In this document: positions 10,401 through 25,400 of the stretch, piece after piece
Numbering within the stretch: the first letter of the stretch is position 1
Layout: each line of letters starts with the position of its first letter
NCBI GenBank assembly: GCA_935421135.1
Contig: OW285192.1
Span: forward strand, 1,841,501 to 1,905,500
Direction: 5' to 3'
From: Bugulina stolonifera
Lineage: Eukaryota; Bryozoa; Gymnolaemata; Cheilostomatida; Bugulidae
Length of the DNA: 64,000 nt
Notes under the pieces: generated by a model
Seen by the model: the letters and a program-made list of their open reading frames with translations, nothing else
What the model was told of the DNA's origin: nothing
Databases searched by the model: none
Translations under genes and position numbers: made by a program

Positions 10401-13400
10401 ATATACAATTTGTGCATATATTATACAGAATGTCGAAAGTCACACAACTGAGATCTGTCCTGGTGTGTACGTGAAGTTATCCCATCGCTATATCATGTGA
10501 CACACCTATCATCTTTCTACAGGTCCTTACAGACTCGATCACATACATGATGTCAGGACTCTGTCTTGTGAACCAGTTATGCAGGCGTTGTACTTTACTG
10601 ATAGAGGATCTCTGATGAAGGTAATTCAAAAACAAATATTTTAATAATACATGTACACTATATTATGATGCTGTTCATGTAAGTAATTTGTCTATTGAAC
10701 AGTCAGATACTCATTTCCCATGCATGAAAATACCAATCCTTGACTGGTGTTTGAACTTGGGACTTCTATTGTAGATGTACCTATCACCTAGTGCTGTGGT
10801 CAGAACAGATTACCACTACACCAGCTCAGTAGCGTACTGGTAATGTGTTATGTCCACCGTGCTAGATGACTGTGCACCATCGAGGTTGCGGGCTCGAACA
10901 CCACACAGACATTGATATTTTTATGGATGTAAAAGTAGTCTCTGACTGCTCATTAGATAAACTACATACACGTACAGTATACATGTACACGAACGTAAGC
11001 AGCATCTCATTATAGTGATAGTAATAATGTTTTGCTTTCGATAAAATCATCTGCTATTTAGTTGCTCTTACAGGAGGAGATAAATATACATATATAGCAA
11101 TAAAAAAACACCAACAATATTCTGACTAACAACACAAGTGGAATAAAATCTAAGTCAAGATATGCCAGTGTTGTTCAAAACTGGCCATCTTTTCTAAGTA
11201 CAAGTCAATTTACTAAAAATTGCTCAATACCAAGATTGGTGAAAATGAAGTCTGGGGAATAGGAGAATTATTGAAAATGTACAACATTTGACTTGTCACC
11301 TTTATGAACTAGTGTGTTTGCATAAGATGTGTGGTAGTTGCACTTTGAGTTGCATGATTTCTTTTTTTTTCCATTTTATGGCACCTTTGCAGATCATGCC
11401 ACAAACAGATAAAATTGGAGTAAACATTTAAACTTGAATGATCACTCAAAACTGCAAAGTTCAGTGCATGACCTCTCAGAGTCTGGATTTTGGTGCTATT
11501 GAATCTGTGGCTTTGGCCTGACACACATTCTGTAATATTGATATTTGAACCTTTTGATGAGTCACAAACAAATGTTCACACTTATTGAAAATAATTATTT
11601 TTTAATAGCATTTTCATTTGTGGGCATAATTAAGTGAGGTTGCTTCATTGTCTGTGCATCTGTGTACCTACTGCCCCATACATTGTAGAAAAAACGATGT
11701 ATCAAATAGGAATATGATTGTTGTTGAAATATGACAAAACCAACTTATCTCTTAATGTTATTCTACTGAAGTACTTGCCATAAAATACCACTATACACTT
11801 TTTAGTTGGCATTCCATTTTTGTAGTAGGATTGTCACACCTGAATTCAGTCTGTCTACAGCATAATGCAACTTTATATATTATATTGGTGTGATTTTTCT
11901 AGTGTCAAATTACATTTACTTAGAATTATAAAAAATGTGTATAATAATTATATTGTTGTGTCTGGCTGGGAAGCTGAGGGGCAGCCATACAACACACTGG
12001 GCAGAGTACAAGGAAAAGCAGTAAGAAACCGCTAGCCTAACAAAGAGGGCTAGGGGGCCCCCGGGTTCGGCAGAGGGGTGTAAACACATGGCTGGGCTGA
12101 CCAAAGAAACCCTTAGAAGTGCCATTGAGGTTTCCGAGTCAAGAGCTGAAGGTGTGGGTGCTTCTCATATAGACAAGGATTGGGACTAGCAGAAGCAATG
12201 TCTACACTGTAGGGAGGGGTCAGACTGTGGACTCCTGGTACAGGTCATCGTGCTGTACATGTATCCGTGAAGATCCCAAGGCATGGAGGGTGTCTGATGC
12301 ACTACTGCATAAGTTCAGTTCAGTAAGATAACTTCATTGAGCAATGGCCTTCAGACTACTGACGTTGAAAATTGCAAAATTGTGCTCTTTATGACACAAA
12401 AAATTCAGTTCTAAGCCTACATGTAGGTTAAGAGGTAACCAGTGCTTTATGCCAGCCTGGGACCAAAAAGGGTTTGAGTCACGTTCAGTACAGGAAAGTT
12501 TTGGCTTGTAATGTTAAATACATGTTGCATACAAGGCAAAGTACGAGTATATGACTCTAGGAAGCACTAAATACAGTCATGCACATTAAGTGTAATAGCC
12601 AAGGACGGCAATACAATTAATGTCAATTATACGACATCAACGTTTTATATATTGTGTAATTTGGAGAATAAAGCAGTAAAGTTACAACAATGCAGTGCAA
12701 TAGGGAGAATATTGATGGTTGTACAGTTCCGGTAAAAATCCCGATAGAGTATCGACCCTAGAAATTGCATAGGAATAGGACGGCACAGAAAGTCGAGGTC
12801 TGACCTAAAATGGCTCGACCATGACTAAAGAAACTTATAATCGTGTGAAAGATATATGTGTCAAAACCAGCATAATATAATACGTCGGCCACGTTTACAA
12901 TAAGGCTAAAGACTTAGAAAATGCTTAATACAATAATGTTCACTTGCCATAGTGATTACATAATGCATAGTACACAACAATTATAGACAAGTTTAGGCAT
13001 ACATAACATTATAAGCAGGAGTATCAATACAACAGAGTACAGGAAAATACAGGTGAGTATTTAGTAGTCATAGTGTGGCTTAGGAGAGACTGGTCATGTC
13101 TGGCATGTCAGAACACCACGATAATTATAATTCATGCGTCTAAAAAAAACATTTCGTAGGAAAAGTATACAAATTTAGTTAAAGTTGCGTAACATGTAAC
13201 AGTTCATGAGGTCAAAGTTGTTACATGTCGTCCTGCATGTACTGTAATGTTTTATGGATATGCCACACTGGTGCCGATGTAGGCACGAGTGTGGGAAGTG
13301 CTTGAGAGTGGTCTATCAAGCTGTACTTCCAGCATTACATGAACAGTTTGTAGCTATATTAGTGTTGCATGGACGTAGGCTTGATGCTTAGGCTCATTGA

Positions 13401-16400
13401 AGTGTTAAGGATCGGCGTAGGTCTGATGGTTTATACTCCTAAGAGTGTAGAAGTTCTTAGTATTGAACTGGGGACATAGGCCCAGTGCTTAGGCTCATTG
13501 AAGAGTCAAGAATCGACTAAGGTCCGATGTTTATGAGTGATTCTCAAATTATATGTTAAATTGGTGTTCAAAATCCAATATAAGTTTTGCTTTTTGATTT
13601 TCTTCAAAATTTGCATATGTGAAGAGCATGGGATCTACAATATTATAATGTTTTTTGGGTTTTGGTACTGTCGTCCTAAGACGACTCCTGAGTCCAAAAT
13701 AAAGTGCCTATGAGTGGTGCGAGGCTTTCTCTTTACATGAAAGATTAACAGGTACTAGTAGTCCAAGAACTACCAAAGACGACCCATATGATATCGAGTC
13801 AATGTCTGTTTGCTATACTGAGAAAGAGAGTGATCCGACCTAGTAGGCAGTTCGTGTTGCAAGGTTGAGGACCTTAACAACTAGAATGACCTATCTACGA
13901 AGTGAAAGTTTCTATATAAGTATAGAAGTGTCTTTATTGAGATTCAAGCATGAACTGAGACAACAAACATGAAAACAATGCTCTTTATATAATATAGTAA
14001 CAGAACTTCCGGAGGAAGTTCAGTTAAAAAAGCCAACATATTGTTGTAAAAAGACGGCGTAGGGTCGTTCGGAAATTGCACAACAATGTGGCAGCCGTTC
14101 TGAATCTAATATATACTCAGTGTTAGCTAAAAATAATATTATTGAGCAGAGTAGAAGGAGTGAATCCACCAAGTAGGAATTCGCTGCAAACTCTAGAACA
14201 GTTACAAACTTAGAGACCATAACATACATATAGGCCGATAAATCACATTCTAATCATATCTGCATGTAAAAAATGTACATGTACATATTAATAGCTAGGC
14301 AAGGTTTAGAGCTAAAATTCAATGATCTCCTACGTTCATCTGTACAATCTATTATATACATGATGTATGTTTTCAGTATGATGTACACACCCGACGCTTA
14401 GATTTGATACATCTACCATTTAGTTTTGGTTTTATGGTTCCGGTGATGGATAGACTCTATATGCTTCAAAGTCAGTCTAGTGAACTTATACTTCACTCTA
14501 TGAAACAGGGTGATTCATCAGATTTGTATTCGATTCCACATATGCCAGGACTGATCAATGGTAACCAATCAAATGAAGCAAGGTCAGAAATAATTATGTA
14601 TAAAGCAAAATTGGTGTTTCTGTTAGATTCTCAAAGCTGGGTAGATTACTTTTTGTGAGTATGATTTATACAGCTGTATAGTCTCCTATTGTTTTTTATT
14701 GATGATCTGGGTTTGTTCAGATTGTTATGATGTTTAGCAAATGTCATAAATTTAAGTATGCCTTCAATACTCACATGTACGTACGATTAATTCCATAGTT
14801 GAAGATTTTAACTACATTAGACATTTGAATTTACATGTATCTCTCTAATAGCTCCACACTTAAAGCCTTTACGTTATATTGCTGTTGAGTGACAGAACAA
14901 AATTGTTTGCATTCAAATCGGTTCAAACAGACAACCACAGCACAGGAATTGGAATTTTTTGCCAAGAAGAAAGTTGTATTGAGGTACCTGTCAAACATCT
15001 CCTTGGTAACACCCATTCCTGCAGGGCTTGAAAAATTTTCAGCTAGCATGTGACGCCAGATATGAATCAAATTAACTTCAAGGCCAAAAGTTGGCCACCA
15101 GAATCAAATAAGCTTGGTTGGATTTCTGGTTTGAGAGCATAATGCCAAGAAAATTTGGAGTTCAAAATTGGTGTCAGAGTTGCAGACAGTGTTCAATAAC
15201 AAATCTGCTTAGTAGGAGAGTGGAACAATCATCAATATTTTTTATACCTGAAGACAATATCTACAATGTACATGTAAATACAGGCTGAGGTACAGATCAT
15301 GTCGTGCCTTGACATTCGATGGAATCTCATACACAAAAAACTCCTCAAACCAGCTACAGCAGTTACACAGTCGCATGTATAAAACACAATTTGTCTTCAA
15401 AGTGGTCTATGATGCTCCTGTTGCTACATCAACAGAACAGCACAGCACACAATGAGGATTGTGTAACAATCATAGAATTATTTTGCCTAGAATGCTTACT
15501 TATCGCATGACCACTCACTCGCAAGGAGAAACTAGATGAAGGTTGTCTTCTCATTGTTTACATTAGCAACCATTATAATTTTATATAACATGAAAATTTT
15601 CCGGGAGGATATTTTAGTATTTTCCAAGGTTTCATGATTAAATCTTTTGGCGGAACATGGGCTAGGTGTGTTGATGTAAACTGACCATAAAAGTTGCTTT
15701 AAATATTTATGACTGTAATGATTTTGGCAACTAATAGAGACCCTAGTTCTATTGCTACAACCAGTGTCTTTATAAAAATCCTAGTCGGTCTACAGTGTAT
15801 AATAGATCCACTAGAAGTTAGACAGTGGGTACAATAATTGTACCTACCTGCTTATGCAGTTACATTGTGACGTGGCCACAAGTTAGTATTCTAGGAGAGG
15901 TACAGTGTACCTGTAATTCTATTGGTGACAATAGCCCACTGAGTAGCTGTTGAGGTCAAAGTCATGCAGGGGCCTGCCCTGTGGAGATGGCTCCTATAGC
16001 AGACAGGGCTAGAAAAAATGGAACCCAAGCTGCTATAGAGAGAAGTTGGAGTACTGCGTACCGGCAGCAGTCCTGGGACTGTATCTGGGACTACTCAAGG
16101 TCAGGGAGAATGCCTGATACTTTACTGTTAGCAGTATACAGTAAGAGACTGTGTAGTTCAGTTAGTAAGAATACTTTACTGTTAGCAGTATACAGTAAGA
16201 GACTGTATAGTTCAGTTAGTAAGAATACTTAATTGAACAACAGTGTGTTAGTAGACAACTGAACATGGATGCAAAGTCAGCCCGAGATTGAGGTCAAAAG
16301 TCATCAATTGCCTTAGGTTGGTCTCAAACCAAAAAATTTCTGGGTTACATGGTGTGCAAACAGGTCTCGGATTACAAGAGCAGAAGTGTACTGCAAGATA

Positions 16401-19400
16401 TCGAATCAGCAAGAAATGCATGACAGAAATAGACAATGTATCGGTTCTGGCAAATGCGTGTAGGAACAGATAAAAGTATATATAATTATATGTACATTGT
16501 ACATGTACATGTATGTAGGTTGGCAAAATCTATAATAAGAGATACTCTAAGGGAAAAATTATACATATACAATACACAATGCATTGCATTTATGCTAAGT
16601 ATACAAGCACTTTGTGCTTAGTCTGCGACGCAAGCTTCACTGCAAAATTTGCTCGCTTCGCTCGCATGAAACGATGGCTTGTGTTTATGTAGGCCTACTG
16701 TTGTCATGCATATACATGACCTCTGGTGGCACAGGTATGTTGCAATTTTTCCATGAGGAGTTGTGCCCTCTTGCATTAAGAAGACAACTGCAAGTCAATA
16801 GCCCGAGTTCCGACACCGGGTCCCCGGCAGCGATGCAGGGGGACCCGGTCCTAAGGTCCTAGCGTCACCCGGAGCCGAGATGCTGACCGGAGCCGAGATG
16901 CTGACCGGAGCCGAGATGCTGACCGGCAGCATTGCAACATCTATAAATCATCTCAATTTTCGACCCCAAATCTGATTGAAGGATGGCAGACCGCTAACCG
17001 CAGACTGTAGACCCGGTTCGTCTTTTGTTATATGATATAATACACACTGCATTGCATTTATGTTAAGATACAAGATAGTAAAGCCTCAGAATGTTTGCAT
17101 TTTGTTATTTTAGAGTTACTGTTCAGTCAATTGGTGTGCAGTGTAGGCTCAGGACATAAGTTCCCTAGTTCAGGACACAGAAAGGCTTGAGTAAGATGTG
17201 GACCAATTGTCTGTGGATCTGGATCGTGTAGCTACATATCTCAGTGTTTGTAAGGGCGGTTCCTGAGTAACAAGGTGCTTTCACCGCGCCAGTGCTCATT
17301 GGCTCTGTTAGTGATAGTGAGGCTGAGTCATCGCCAATTTCCATAAAACTGAAAATAAAAGAAGGCGGGTCTGCCATACATGTAGATGGTTCCTAATTAG
17401 CAGGCGGCTCTTCTGAGTTGAGAATCAGGGAGCCAAGGCAACATACCTTGGCTACAGCTTAGGGTTGATCCACGTTGATTCGCCTCCGTTTGGCAAGATG
17501 AGCTGGATAGTCATCTAAAGCGCTGATATATGTAGCTGGCAGTCTGGCAAGCCTTGGAAAGCCTCGGATATGACCAGGAATATCTATGTGATATCTGAGG
17601 TAGGCTAACCCCAAAGTTGTGGGCTGGTGGAGGGGAAGAGTTTCCCAGTCGGTTGTGTATAGAAAAGGCTACTGGAGTAGCAAGGTCATTCTGCAGAGTG
17701 GTCTTGCTGTGGGGATTCAACGGCGGAGGTATGTACTTATCATCCATCTGCTTAGGTATAGTTTTTAATTGGAAAGCATGAGTATTTTCAGTGCCAGGAG
17801 GGATGTGGAATGTTTCTTTTGTACTCGTCTGTTCATTTCGGCATCCGTGGGGTGACAGGGAGCAAATGATGAGTGTCTATCCTTGAAGATTGTCTGGGGA
17901 AAATAGGGGCTGAACCACTTCCTGGACGTAGATTTGTGAGATCCTCTGATACTGTTGAACCACATTAAGGTCCACGGCACTCATTCCACAGCAGCAGAAA
18001 TTATGAGTGAAGTGTTGGGTCATGTGCTGCACAACATTAGTTTCTTCTTTCAAGTACCATTTCTGGCATATTTTTGAATCGCTACAAAGCTGGGTTGCTT
18101 TACAATGGGCTCTGTTGGTGCAGGAGGTCACCCGTCTGATCCAAGGCAGGATAGAAGCTGGAGCAGGTTTTGGCAGAGAAGAATCCAAACACTTGGTGTA
18201 GAACACAAAGTTGGTTCGTGAATTTATCTGGAAGGCTGGCTCTGGTCCTGTAGATGTATGAACAGAGTGAAGTCAATATGATATGAAGTCAATCTGTACT
18301 ATGGACAGGCTTCTCACAGTAGAGTGTTACCAGACTGTAAAAATTAAGTTGGTGATCCATGGGGTTGACTCTTAGTAACCAAGACTACATGTAGTACTGC
18401 TGACTCAACACTGTCTGCTCTTTGAGACTGCAGTAGGAGATACGAGGAGAGAGGTATATTGTAGATCTGACCTGAGAAGGAGTGTGAGGTGACAATGGTT
18501 GCCGACCCAACCCTTTTGACATGATGTATCAGAGAAGTATGGAGCAGGTTTGGGCCAACAGGAAAGCAAAGTTCAGAACAGGATGGTCTGAATAAGGCTA
18601 GCTCCAAGTCAAATTAACCGTTTACCTTCCACTAGACGTTCTAGGAACGCCCTAATTACTAGCTTCAACTTTCCACTCAGTGTTCCGAGAACGTCCTTGT
18701 TTTGACAGCATTATTATAGCTCAGCAAATAAAGACATCATGAAATTGTTTAGCCCACCAAATAGAGCTCAGTCTGAGCATTCCAACAGTTAGTTTTGATG
18801 ATTTATTGCTATGATAAGTGACAAAACTAGAGGTCATCTCAGGTTAGTGTAGCATGCAGTCAGCTGCTGCCCATTGCATTTGAATATGAAACAGCAACAT
18901 GGTAAGATTTGGAGTACTTCTCTAGTTTTGGAAGATATTTTAGATAATGACAGATACTATGGTGACAAAGAGGATAAGAGGTAAAAAGCTGAAAGTTCTA
19001 CCTATAAGTCAGTGTTAAAATCTTAGCTGTAGCCCCAACGAACAAAGATATTTGCTTCATTGTCATATTTAGGAAAATTAACCTGGAATTTTAGAGCATA
19101 AAATAGCTGGAAGGTAAAAGGTTAACTCGCACCTTTATGAGTAGTAGTTCTACAATACTCTAGTTCGAGTATTGGGCTCCTGATCTAAATAACACCACGA
19201 GTACTACGTAAGAAGCTGGCATCTACTGTGTTGTTGATGTTGTGCTGTGAGTAGTGTTCCTCTTGAAAATGATTGGGCTTAGATTGATGAACATGTCAAA
19301 GTAAACGTCAATGGAATCCCTGTTTTTGCAGCTAAGTTGTTCTCACCCAATTAGCTGGTTTGGGGCATCACAGATCTTTCTGGTCCAGTACACTCCCATC

Positions 19401-22400
19401 GATCTTCTCTAGTAAAAATCTCTGCCTCTAATCACTTACTCACAGCTGCGTTTTACCAAAGTGCCTTGCTCTCCATCATTGGGCAGCTGGCCATTCATGA
19501 AGGTCTTGACACTCAAGGTGTCTCTGCCTGATACTTGTTTCCGTACTATTCTGTTAAACCATAAAACGGAACTGTCCGCCAAGGTTCTATACATCTGGTG
19601 AACTTATGATCTCCATTAGGTACATGGACATGTATGTTCAGCTTAGCGAAGCACTGTGAGAGTATTAGATTAGTTTGACAGCATTCGACCGGTGTGGCCA
19701 GTGCTTACTAAAACAGCTGTAGGATGACTTGTGCAAGTTTTTGAATTTGTCTAGACTTTCCTTTTGCTGGCAATAGCTAGCCGCCTTTATTGGTAGGTCC
19801 AGTATTTCATCTGGCCACACTATATACGCTGTTATTATTGTGTTCTTCTAAATGCCTATACATTGTGTTGTGGCCTAGTTGTTCTAAATATAGCCTGGAA
19901 GGCCAAACAGCAGGATAACTACAGTACTAGGATAACAAATATCTAGACACTAAATATAGTGTGCCACTAAATAGCTGAGTGCGTCTTAATTCTACCTTAG
20001 AGCACGTGGCATTACCACTTTATTGAATACCTTTGTGCACATTTATTTAAAATCTGGCTGTATCAACAAGACAAAACATAGTGAGACTTCCCAGTTGCTT
20101 ATTCTTTTTCAGTGCGGAGGGCTTTGCCTATCTTACAGAGAATTTGTTTGCCATCGCAGACACAGAGAACCACTCTATACGTATCATCAAAGGCTGGTCA
20201 GAGTACAGCCAGATCTCTAGTCCACAGTACATTTGCAACAGCTCTGGTATTGGTGGTAACTTGTCAATGAGTACATTTGATCTGAGCTCTGAAACATCGG
20301 ATTCGTGTCTCCTTTCTCAGGTAAAAAACAACCTCAGTATTTGCAGTCATAGCAGGACTCAAGGTTAGGAACAATATTAGATTAGATTATATTAAGCTAC
20401 CAGAGGTTGGAAACCAGAATTGTAAGCCAAATTTATGTTACTCTTGATGGTATAAGCAATTACAACATCCAAGTAGCCAAGTAGCAAGCAGAAATTCAAA
20501 TAATGTAATGTACATGTACATGTATACCATTTTTATAAAGTGTACTCAGGAAAATTACTAGTTGCAATTTTTTCTAACACAGATCATGGAATGGCAGAAA
20601 ACAAAATTATTAATATTAGCGGTGGTAAATTTATGGAGTCGAATATGGGAAACCAATTAACCATCACAGACCAGAGCTTTAAAAAATCAGGCTTTCTTGT
20701 TAGAAATGGCCAGAAGGCCATTGAACCCCGAGTTACAGAACGATAGCAATGTCTCCTGCCAACTGGTCTATGACAGCAAACAGACATAATTTCCCTTCAT
20801 CTGAAAATATTTTATGGAGATGCATGATTATTTCTAGGCAACAGCAATGCTTCTTGATCTCTATTACAATAACATGCATCTTAATATTCGATAAATGATC
20901 AATTGGTATTAAATACGCATTATCTGGCTAAACAAACATATCTAATTGTACACGTATACCTTATAAAAATTGTACCATTTCAATAACCCTAGGTGCATAC
21001 GCATGTAGTAGAGTAAATTAGGTTTACCCATTCGACTGGCTACCAAATGTGAAATGAAGTTGTAACAGAAGTTTTTGCAGTTTATCAATGTGAGACCAGC
21101 ACGACTCATATGTTGTTTGGCACACTGTACATAATCGCCAATCTTTAGCGCAACATTCAACTATGCACTGTATATTGTTTTACTAAAGACCTCAATGGGC
21201 TTACACTCCTCGGCATGACCAGCACCTTGCAGCTCGCACTGCCAGGTGCCAGTGCTGGTCAACTCCCTGTGAGAAAAGGCCCAGATGACATGGCCTTTTT
21301 TGGCAGAGGTAGAGGAGTTGCCTTGAAGTTATGCTACTTGCATGACCCCAAGGACTTTTATGAGGCGCAGGAGCAATGTGGCTGGATGCTCTTCCTAACA
21401 CCACCGTGACCGAGATTCGAATCTGGGACCTTCAGCATGAAGGTTCAGCATTCTAACCACGAAGCCATGCCATTTTTATTAAAATATCATATAATGTTTT
21501 CCTGATTTTACTAAAACATCATTATGTAAAATTTGTATGTTTCACTACTAATTCAATGTGATAATACTATGTGTGGTGTTCTTAAACTGTATCACCAGTA
21601 AAACAACTTCTCATAGATCAATTTTACAATATCAGTAGCTAGTTAGTGCATCAAACCTCAACCAACAGCATTTTTAATATTAGTTGGTTCGAAGTTGTTA
21701 CAACCAAGATGACTGCTGCTTCACAGACCAACAAGTTTTTCTGAATAATTTCGAACTCATTTTCCTTTCAACAGCCACAAGTTGTCTACACTTTGGAAGC
21801 CAGACTCTTTGTCATAGACAACTTTCCGAATAAAACACAATCAGGCGTGATTTCATATAATATTAATGGTAAGTCTCAAGCATTGATGCACACTTAACTA
21901 TAGTTTCTTATGTACAAGACAAAGTCATATGGTATAGGTACATCTGCAATGTAAGCTAGTAGGACTCACTCGAAGAGTATACGTTTGCATAAATTCTCTC
22001 TTCTATTCCAGTCACATGTGAATTCATGTCAGAGTTGATGATCAAAGATAGAAATGGGTACATAAGTTGGACAGTGATCGATAACTGTGACAATCATACT
22101 CTCACAGCTTGTAACAAGAGAGGAACCTGTAGTACCCATTTGTATTATATGGTGTCGCCAGGTATACTCAGTGTTATAATTTTATGACCCTATTGCAGTA
22201 AAGTAGGATAACGCACTGAATTGCATGAAATAATATGTCAAAGATTTTCATATTCAATGAATAAACTTCTTAACTTGGAAAACATTATTAATTTGGACGA
22301 TGACCTTCATGTCTAAATACAGGCATGCATGGTACGTAACACAGAATTATTATAGCTCTTCATCAGACGGTCAATTTATCCAACTTGTCTCCATTTCACT

Positions 22401-25400
22401 TTTATCCAGGGGAAGAATTGCGAGAGCTGCATGGAAACTTGGGTTTGGGTAATTATTCCAGCCAGCTCTGTTTGAATTTATCATGCACATCTCAACCTAA
22501 GCAGCCTCTCTGTGGTAGCACATTTATATGGCCAACTAGATTCTTAGGAGACCTTACTCTCACAGTTAACAATGGAAACCATACTAGAGTTGTCACAACT
22601 GAAGGTATTGACTACAACTCTACTATGACTGTAAGAGATGGAGAGAAGTATGACATCACCTGTGAGCTCATCACTCCTCATCCAATCACTGAGGTTAACT
22701 TCAAAGTAAGTAACGGAAACAACCCTAAGTCGGAGAAGCTATTACTACCATGATTTCAATGTTTCCAGCGTTTTATCTACAGCATGATGAAGCACATTTA
22801 AACATCCGTATTGCTATATGAATCTGGGTGTTTTATCATAGGACATAAAATTACAGTTTTAGCTGTATTTTTTTTAATAGGGTTCTACTGCATAAGTACT
22901 ACATCGTGCCATTCCTGGCTGTGCTGACCCATGCAGATACACGTATGACAAAGGTCCTACGTGTATTTATCGGCATATGCGTGTACTAACATTAGGATTA
23001 TGATATCATCACACAAATCCTATTAGGCTTACTTCAGCTCAGGAAGACTCAGCCTTGTCAAGGTTTGTAGCCTGGAGCTTCAATAGCAAGTATTCCACAG
23101 TACCTGGCCATAATCATCATATATGGTAGAATGAAAATTTTAGAATTGGCAGTCACAAGCTCGTAGTCTATATTGATTTGTGAGTGAACTCAAAGTTATT
23201 TTGTCAGAACTTTTAGCTACGACCGTAAGTAGTTGTAAACTATTCGGTTTACACCATTGTCATAGAAGGTGCTTGAAGTACGCTCTCAAACAAGCGAGAA
23301 CAAAGGATTTCTGAGCCAAAAAACATTATTTTTGACACGATTTAGTCATCGTCTTATGTGATTGGCGGTATTCAGAAGATTGTATGCTGAGCTTTGACAC
23401 TCATGCTGCATGATTTCTCTTCACCTGGGCTATTCCCATCTTGAGTCATATGGACGGAAGATAACTCTGTGCCATAAATTCTCTCTGTTTGTGTAATGAC
23501 TTTAAGTAAAATATATCCTAGATGAGTGGTGGCGATTTGACAGAAATAGACTTTTTTTTCCATGGAATAGCTTGCCATCAGTAACACTGTGGCCTGATTT
23601 CAGCTTGTGCATTCATCCAGGATGGGACTGCTTATAATTTCATGTAGGCGGTTTGATTGAGGGCCCGTACTATGTTTGGTACATTTATCAGATAGGAATG
23701 GTTGTTAAGTAATTTGTGTAATCCAACAAAAACAGTTGAAAAGTATTATGGGTCCTGCAATTCAGGGTTTTAGGAGTTTAGGGCTAACACAGATCGTATA
23801 CTCAATGACATTACACGCACATGTATGCTCACTTTAAAATATGTGCATAGCAAGGTGAGCGCAAAACTTTAGTGTGTATTGTTGGTCATCAAGGTCTTAA
23901 GTAATATAGACTAGCTAATTGTCCTGAATATACAATGTACATTGTACTTGTAGCTAACCGTAGACTGTCATACTTTCACAAACATATCTAAGGTCGAAAC
24001 TGTAAAAACTGGGTTGAACGGCAGTCTAATCAAGATAACAGCTAAAGTTGAGAACTTTCAAATCTTCCAAGACTTATACGCAGGTTGTGTACTTGTAGTT
24101 AACACTGCCGTTGTTTTATTTTAAGTTTTTAAAACATACTTTGCATACTCACAACTCCATTGCATATACATGTACATTAAACTACACACTCACAAGTGCA
24201 TGCACACTACGTTCCATACCCACATCCATTTTGTGCACTATTCAACAGATACCACTGTTGAGATAAATTTAGCATTTAAAATCTGTTACAGAATCAATAC
24301 CCATATACTGTGGTGCTAACTGGAGTGTATCACCACAGGATCTCTTCACTCCACAGATAACAGACACTCTAAAAGTGGCTCTACTCCATGTTAAGGTCTA
24401 CAAGGAAGGGTGCGTTACTAGAGAGGTCAAAGTTAAAGATGTAGGAGAGGAAGATGAATCATGGGTTCTGAGTCATAAGTTTAATCACACGGATCAACTG
24501 AAAATAGATAGCTATCTGGGAACATGCAATGGTAAGATAACTCAGCGACACATATTTTAGTCTCATCAATAGGTTAATTTTGGATTCAAGTGAACTTGAT
24601 TTCAGTTTGAAATCACTTGGTGTTAACAAGTAGAGAAACCATTAGCACAAATTTTTAAATCTGGAAGATTATTATTTTTACAGCCGGAGATGTTGTGGAG
24701 TTTTACTAGACAGCGTTACTGGTGATTCTCAGTGTATGTGCTTGAGTGTATGCACTGAGTAAGATGGTCATGTAGTGTGTTTGCTACTCCACTACTCAGC
24801 TGTACAAAATTTAATTAGTATTGAACTTTGGTGGAGTGGCACTATGCACTGCCCATAGAGCTGTGCCAATAATGAACAGACACACTGTTCCCTAGAAGGT
24901 AACTGCCTCTTATGCGCCTGAGCCTTTCGAATTTAACGGTCCAAAAACTTATCAGCATAGTACTGTACATGGTATTTGAATTCTAAAGACTAGACACTGC
25001 TTATATTCAATGATTCTACTGCCAGTTGTCACTCGTCTGGTTATTCTAATCTTACAGGGATTTATGTTGTCATAGGGTCACAGAGGCAGACTCTCTAACA
25101 TGATACTAAAATATGTTTTGCTAATGTTTTCAGCTATGGTTGCTATTCACAACTTAGTGAGATGTGGAGCCTCTTCCTGCACCTTTTGTACGAGATGTAA
25201 GTAGTTAACATTCCACAACATAAGACAATGTTCACTTGTACCTGTACCTGTAGCTGATGGAGTTACAGCCAAGAGTTCAATCTGGCCCAGAACACGAAGA
25301 TTCAGTACATTATTATTGGTGAACTTGCTATCAGTAGCTGTAATTGATATATACATGTGTACAAATCAATGCATGGCATACAAATTTGTAATTCTTTATT

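Noticed and set aside
14562..14562. Donor ATG|gtaacc as exon end
   Set aside because: Gives the wrong phase for the next exon at 20113; the donor at 14582 restores it.
17160..18610. Candidate minus-strand gene
   Set aside because: Open stretches lie in different frames without splice borders or a recognisable domain; kept only as an unclassified block.
19308..19530. Protein-like open stretch in intron
   Set aside because: Interrupted by stops and not phase-compatible with neighbouring gene 1 exons.
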